DNA of 64,000 nucleotides from Knoxdaviesia capensis. Taxonomy: Eukaryota; Ascomycota; Sordariomycetes; Microascales; Gondwanamycetaceae. A program made the translations under genes and the position numbers. Under the pieces are notes generated by a model. That model did not search any database. It saw nothing but the letters and a program-made list of their open reading frames with translations, and had not been told where the DNA came from. The stretch covers positions 4,598,981 to 4,662,980 of the forward strand of contig LNGK01000008.1 in the NCBI GenBank assembly GCA_001510575.1, read 5' to 3'. Numbering within the stretch: the stretch's first letter is position 1; every line of letters starts with the position of its first letter. Shown piece by piece: positions 58,101-64,000 of this stretch.

Positions 58101-60037
58101 TGTTTCCCATCTTAAGACAAGCTGGTTGGGAGCGCCAAAGAACAGTCCACTATTGCTCCCACTGGGCCTGTCTCTTCACCTTGTCGGTGAACGATATGAT
58201 ATTTGCAAGGGCCGGAAGAGACCGAGTCAGGTGTTGGCTGTTCGAAGAGGCGGAGAGGCTATCGCCACAGTCGCAGGGCGGTGATGCTGTGAGAGCCAAC
58301 CTCCCCCGCCGATATCGACGGCCAGTGGCTTGATTCTGGACGGATACTGAGTTACTGACTCTGGGCCATGGGCCAGAGAGTAAGTCAAGCACATGTCCCA
58401 GATGTCACTTTTATATGAGGAGCACCGCTCTTCTCCATCGAGCAGATACCAGCCCCGGAAAATGCACCACAGGTTAACATGCACCGTAAAGGTTATGCGG
58501 CCGGCTATGCAGACCTCGCAAAGGTACATGTGACATCGCATACCGTCCAATTCCCGTGCCTTCCTCGTGCTGTCTCCAAAGGCCGTTCTTTCCTTGGCCG
58601 GAGTGCAGAATCGGAGAACTTTCGAGTTGAAAATTTGACTTCAACTTTTTTTTGTGTGTGGAAAATGCTAACGCCGCCTTAGGGCTTATCCGTGCCATAC
58701 GCGCTGCGCAACAACATCTTTTAACTGTCAAGTGAAGCTATTCGGAAAACCATGGGCGGCATTGAGGGAAAACGGAGTCTGGGCCTTTGGATATGTCTCG
58801 GCTTCTCGTTCTTCCCTTTCTGCACGTTTTGTTTCGTTCATTCGGGGCCAATTGGACCCCCGGTGGACCATCTTGGAAGCACAGAACGGCATGCATATTG
58901 CTTCACTCTATGTCACCATAGACAGAGATCATTCCTCCGAGAAAAGAAAAAGCAAGCAAAAAATTCCCGCGATATTCCTTGACCGCCATTTGGCCAGACC
59001 CTGCTTTCCTCCCCTCCCTCCCTCCCGACCCCTGATCTGAATGATCAATGATTTCTCTTTCCTGTTATCAATCAAAACTCCCACGCAGGCTGACACCACT
59101 CTCTCGAAAGGTTTTGGATGTTCCATACACCTACTTCTTCCAGAAACAACACCTCTCACCCCCACCATCACCATCGCCACCACCACGGGACCGGGCTTTG
59201 TGTGTGTTTGTGAGCGTGCGTGCTGGCAGCACCAACAGATCGTTGCTCTGTGGCTGGACGCTAGCTACATTGCAGACGCACCTGCTGGCCTTGGCTTTGG
59301 GGCTGATGCGGAGTGATGGATGTTGTTCGTGATTCAATGTTCGCCAGACTCTGATATGTGCAGTGCAGCTATCGACGGGTTTTGGCCTCTAACGGCAATT
59401 GTTTCCCCAGCCAATGCTTGTATTGAACGGTCCCGTCGACCAGCCAATCCAGAGTACCCACCAAGTGGATGGGCGAAACCTCACTTTCTGAAAGGGCCAA
59501 CAGCGATCTGACAGCCGGCTTGGGTGCGGGATAACTTGGCCAGAGCTTCTTGGGCTGGCCTTCATCGTGGCCTGCTGTTCCATTGCCCCGTTATAAACAC
59601 CCATCCGTGCATCGATTTGCGAGATTTTGATTTCATCGTCCACCAGATCTTATCTCGGTGGCCTTACTTCAACACTGTTTGGCCTTTTAGATGGTTTGCA
59701 TTATCTACCATGGAAAGCCACCCAGATGTGGTTCAACTGAAGTCAGCTGGACAGACACATATACGGACATTCGCTTCTCGCCAGGCGGCTGTTATTCTCT
59801 GTTAGTTACCCTGCTCAGATATTTACTATCACGGGCTGTGGTGGTATGCAGGCCCTCATCCGTAACGGAATAGGGGCAGATATATCGGGTACTGGATTGC
59901 TGCGCTGGTCGGAGAAAGTTTGGTACGGGCCAGCTATTGGGCTCGTTCAAGGTGGTGTGAGACTCTGAGTCCGGTAGTGACGGAAGCACTTATATATTCT
60001 TGAACTCAATGAAGCAAAGCCATCCATTCAAACAAGG

Positions 60038-60064
60038 ACACACACTCACACACTCACACACTCA
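60038..60064. repeat. CA-rich microsatellite (ACACACTC units)
   Basis: About three copies of an 8-base ACACACTC-like unit. A second CA run, (CA)n with one G, is at 61868-61888. Confidence 0.7.
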
Positions 60065-62503
60065 ACACACCACTTTCACCACATCCGAACATACACACCA
60101 TATCCCTCTGTTCCCATCCACAGTTATCTCTCCCTCACACTGACACCCTCTTGGTTCACAGCCATCCTCACAGAGCACTCTCACCAACTGCGACATGCCA
60201 CATTTATATATGCTGCGAAATGAGGTCATGAACAGGGTTTTCGACAGCATGACTTGTCCCGCCTCTTCCAACAGAATGGAATGAAAACGGCCGTCGGGCT
60301 CACACATATACGAGGATCGTTGGTAACCCTGCTGGAATACGCATCATCATCACCCAGGTTTTGCAGGTCACCGCATACAGCAAACGCAAACACCAAGTGG
60401 TCCCCCCCTGAACCTCCCGACTCATGCTGGTGAAGTGCTGATGCACCTCCAGTTTCCATTTTGTTGGCAAACCAACTTGCATATGCAACCCCATGCATAC
60501 ACAGAGCACCTACACGACCAGGCCATGTACAATGACACAATGACACAATTTCCGTGACTTGTATCTCTTCTCTTCTCTTCTCCTCGCTCTTTCTGCTGTC
60601 TTCTCAGTCAGCCCTTTGCATAATCTTGACCCAAAGTGTTTGCTGGACGTCCCAGAAGCAGGAATAAACGAGAGAAACCCTACATGACCCCCCTTCCAAA
60701 TCTGACAATGCCCCAGAAAATACACCGTAGACGACGTAACTTGAGATGCGTTTTTCTCTTCTCGATTTGGAGACTCACCACCAGCGGGACTTTTTCTTTA
60801 TTATTAACCCCCCCCCACCCCGGAAAACTCAAAGAGGCTCCATCAAGCTAGACCCCAAAGGGGATGTGCTTTGCTCTTTCACCATGCTTAATGGGGACAG
60901 TCGGCTGGTTGTAAGTCACGCCGTTTGGACGGTGCGGGTGAGTATCAGGCTCGTCGTCACTGAAAGAAGTTTTCCCGTGTGACGTTCATGGTCCGCTGCT
61001 CAGATCTGCCAAGCGATCACCGGCTGCCCAAGTGTGTGAATCAAACGATGGGCATCAGAGATTTACAGTGAAAGACAAGCGTTGACTGAAATGAGGAACA
61101 CACCGGAGCGCTTAGATCGCCAACATTGCGACGACACGGCCCAAGTCTAACAACACCGGGAATGCAGCACAGAACCCGCGGGGAAGCATGCACTGGCCGG
61201 ATAAGAGTCTGCAAGCTCTAGATGCAGGCGGCTGTTATTTCTTGTTGCCCACCTTCTTCCGTGTTTCCGTCCCAATTTAGCTGTCTAAGGACAACTCACC
61301 AGCGGCCCCCCTTCGCTTCCACGGGACTGGAAAAAAAGAGCATGCAAACCTTGCTTGAACAGTCGAAGCGGTGAGGGCCAGCCGCCAGGAGACGTGACGG
61401 GAAGAGGAGCGGTGGGTGGATGCATGGGTGGGGAGCCAACGCACCCATTCTTTTCGCACAGTCTACAGTACTAACACCAGGGTGGAATCTATACATGCAC
61501 AGACTCAACAACATGCTTATCCACATACGACAAAATGTCAACTTTCTACAGTGCTTGCTGTTCTCCATCCTAAGTGGCTTCCAAGAAAAAGGCTCTGTTC
61601 TTTTCCGCACCACAGAACAGTGCGCTAGATGGTCCAAGCTGAAGTAGGTTGCATCAATCAACTCAGAGTCTGGTTTCCGGGGACCTCTTCCTAGATAGAA
61701 GAAAGTGAAGAAAATCAGCAAAAAAGCTTAGCGAGCTCCGGTTTGGGCAATGGTGGCTGTTCTGCAGTTGGCCATGCACAATTTGTGGCACACACACCGC
61801 GACTAACACAGAAGCAGCAGGTAAGAGTTTTCTTTCTTGCTTTATTCCGGTTTGCTGTCATATCTGCCACACACACACGCACACACACCTCCTTGACTCA
61901 CTTGTACTAGTAGTTGCTTATATCTTCTGTCCAAAGACTGCCCCTCTTCTCTTCTACACCTCTCCTGCAATTGCGTTTCCGCAGAAGTGTGCCATCCGAA
62001 AACAGAGGCATACGACAGCCGGTATCGAGAAGAGAGACGGAAATGTCCCCAACTAGTCACCAACCCAAGCATCTTTGGCATCATTGACGTCGACCTGCAT
62101 ACTAGCACATCCCCTTCTTGTTTCCCTGCACAGGTATCACTGGATATGCAACTCCATGCAGCACGATGGCATATCTCTGCCTTCCCCGGGCTCTAGTCAT
62201 CTCAGCTGCAGCTGTTCTGTGTGTTGTCTAGTGGCCTGCTTGCATGGGGCACGTGTGTGGTTGAGGAGTGCTTTGTTGGCCGGCGCTGCGAGACCGGACT
62301 TTGGGTTCAGAGCCGGGAACTGGCGGTGATGGTATAAGTGCCTAACACGGAGGTACCCAACCGAAGTCGACCTGACTTGCAAACAGCCACGCGAAGCCCC
62401 GTTGAACAGCTGTAACTTGCCCAATGGCGTGCTTAGTCGTGCAAGTGGCCGAGTCGCCTTGGAAGACAGGTGCTGGGCCACGGCGGCACGAAGAAATGTT
62501 GAT

Positions 62504-62553
62504 ACCTGGCAGCGTTCTCGTGCGGAGGACCTGGCAGCGTTCTCGTGTGGAGG
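62504..62553. repeat. 25-bp tandem duplication
   Basis: Two adjacent 25-base copies (62504-62528 and 62529-62553) begin ACCTGGCAGCGTTCTCGTG and differ at one base, a C/T change near the end of the unit. It looks like a recent local slippage event. Confidence 0.85.
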
Positions 62554-64000
62554 ACACAACAGCCTGTGACACCTCAACATTTCCATGGCTTCCCAGCATT
62601 GGACACTTTCACCCTTCCCCCAATATTCAACACATCGTGAACACAGGGAGACACCATACGAACGCCCTCGATGGAGATACGTCGCTGTGACATATACCGT
62701 CCGAAAACCTCATAACGCCCCATTTTTGACCGTATGATAATCACACCGCCTCCACCTAGCTCGTGAATGGCGGGACGGGACGCTCCGAAAAGACTGGAAG
62801 AACAAACCCAGCCAGAAATTTAGAGGCCGAAGCCTAGTTCGCAGCCAGGGATGGCTTGTTTCCTTGCTCCAAAAAGTGAGTGCACTTTGGGCATGAACCT
62901 CTTTCTTTCTCTTTGGGCTCGGCGGGATTCAGGATGGATGTGTTGATGTGGCGTCTTATACGGCGTAGTAGCCCTTTCTTGATTCCCAGCCGGTGATATC
63001 AAGACACTCGACAACTCCAGGAGTTTGGAAATCTTTCCATTTTTCACCCCTCCTTTTTTGTTCAAGTGACGAACACTCCTCCCATCGCCGCCTCCCCACG
63101 CATCACTCCGCCTGGTGGAATTGTCTGACAGCTTTTGCTTCCAAGGGTGCATTGCAACCCCCACGAAGAGAAGCAAACGAGATAAAAGTGACCAGGGTTT
63201 GAAAGCTTTTGCGTGGGCTTGTGATCTGCTCAGTTGTACAAGAAGTTAGCTGAGGGGGTCTGGAAGACAGGGGGAAACTGCATGGCCTGGACGGAACCCT
63301 TCAAGATTGGGGGTCGAATGTGGTGTTGCTTTTGAAGATTACATATCGAAATTCAGATCGTTGTCCGGGTGAGGCCGGGCTAGCGGATGCTGGGCGTCGA
63401 GTGAGGCGGACGTCGAACCGGTCTGAGAGATGAGCAGATTCAGGTCCTGTCTTGGGGCCAAACTCACTTCCTACAACCAACGCCATGATTCTCACATTGT
63501 ATAGTTGAGAGGAGAGGCTGTGTATGTGAGTGCTATGACCAGTATCTCTCTCCTGTATGGGACACACATAGTCTTGTCATATCATCATGTGATAGACTCC
63601 AGGATGCACCCATATCCTATATCTTGCATGCATCCAGTCTGTCAGCTAGACACTGCCCTCTTCCAACGCCAGGCACAACACACAAGCTAACCCGAAACTG
63701 GCACCTCTATCCGGGACCAACAGAGAGAATCATCCCATGACGCGTGGGATAAAGCGTGGCCTAGGACACTGCACTCATTCTCGCGGCAGCGTTGCTGCTT
63801 AGAGAGTGTGTTTGCACAGCGTATGCGGATGAGGGCTGCAGCTTGCTCGTTTGCTCCCCGTATATGTGCGCTGTGCATGCCTTGAGCTAACACACTGGTG
63901 TTCAGTCACACTCCATACCGGAACGATCTGGGACACACGCCACGTTTTTGTCTATCTCCCTTATGCCGGAGGGACGCAGAGAGCGGTGATGGGGGCCCGG

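Larger units (their letters stand above)
44708..64000. other. 19-kb gene-poor region to the right edge
   Basis: No coding region can be supported in this interval. Next to hmt1 (to about 45,560) the plus strand is purine-rich, i.e. the hmt1 promoter is pyrimidine-rich. A similar minus-strand pyrimidine block lies at 47,100-47,470. On the plus strand, CT- and CA-rich blocks appear at 60,030-60,065, 60,565-60,615 and 61,860-61,890. Base composition is mixed, not the AT-rich pattern of decayed transposons. Open frames reach about 160 codons, overlap on both strands (for example 53,519-54,057) and resemble no family. One short hydrophobic frame is listed separately. Real genes with many short exons could escape this reading. 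Confidence 0.55.

Overview
The window is a stretch of nuclear chromosome from a filamentous ascomycete, most likely an Eurotiomycete of the Aspergillaceae (Aspergillus/Penicillium/Monascus relatives). The main evidence is a trifunctional trpC (glutaminase-IGPS-PRAI in one chain), a 353-residue group I G-alpha subunit of the FadA type, short introns (about 60-110 bp, GTAAGT-like donors and CTAAC/CTGAC-like branch sites), pyrimidine-rich leaders, and monocistronic genes on both strands. Thirteen protein genes and one pseudogene are supported. I recognised no tRNA, rRNA or snRNA gene by eye, and no CRISPR or prokaryotic feature.

Layout, left to right. 1-9.7 kb is dense: tim9 (minus, runs off the left edge), trpC (plus), use1 (minus), cwf21 (minus), cdc123 (plus), then a broken DUF4419 gene (minus). 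11.3-15.9 kb holds a DUF3716 protein gene (plus) and fadA (minus). A stretch of about 10 kb without a supported gene (15.9-26.1 kb) follows. 26.1-33.1 kb is a plus-strand group: an Smr-domain protein with a possible CaaX tail, kti12 and cdc48. 33.1-41.6 kb contains a hairpin element, a kilobase of purine-skewed degenerate repeat, and two head-to-tail unknown genes on the minus strand (an AT-hook-like basic protein directly behind a small conserved-looking protein). hmt1, a vacuolar-type ABC transporter, lies at 41.6-44.7 kb (minus). The last 19 kb (44.7-64 kb) shows no convincing gene.

The genes are mostly housekeeping and do not form a cluster or a single pathway: mitochondrial import (tim9), tryptophan synthesis (trpC), ER SNARE fusion (use1), splicing (cwf21), eIF2 assembly (cdc123), G-protein control of growth versus sporulation (fadA), Elongator/tRNA modification (kti12), ubiquitin-dependent segregase (cdc48) and metal-thiol sequestration (hmt1). 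trpC carries two TGACTCA sites that fit general amino-acid control. The most unusual parts are non-coding: two large gene-poor intervals, a 200-bp imperfect hairpin, telomere-like CCCTAA islands, and the purine-skewed repeat block. Exon coordinates were derived by hand from splice consensus and reading-frame continuity.
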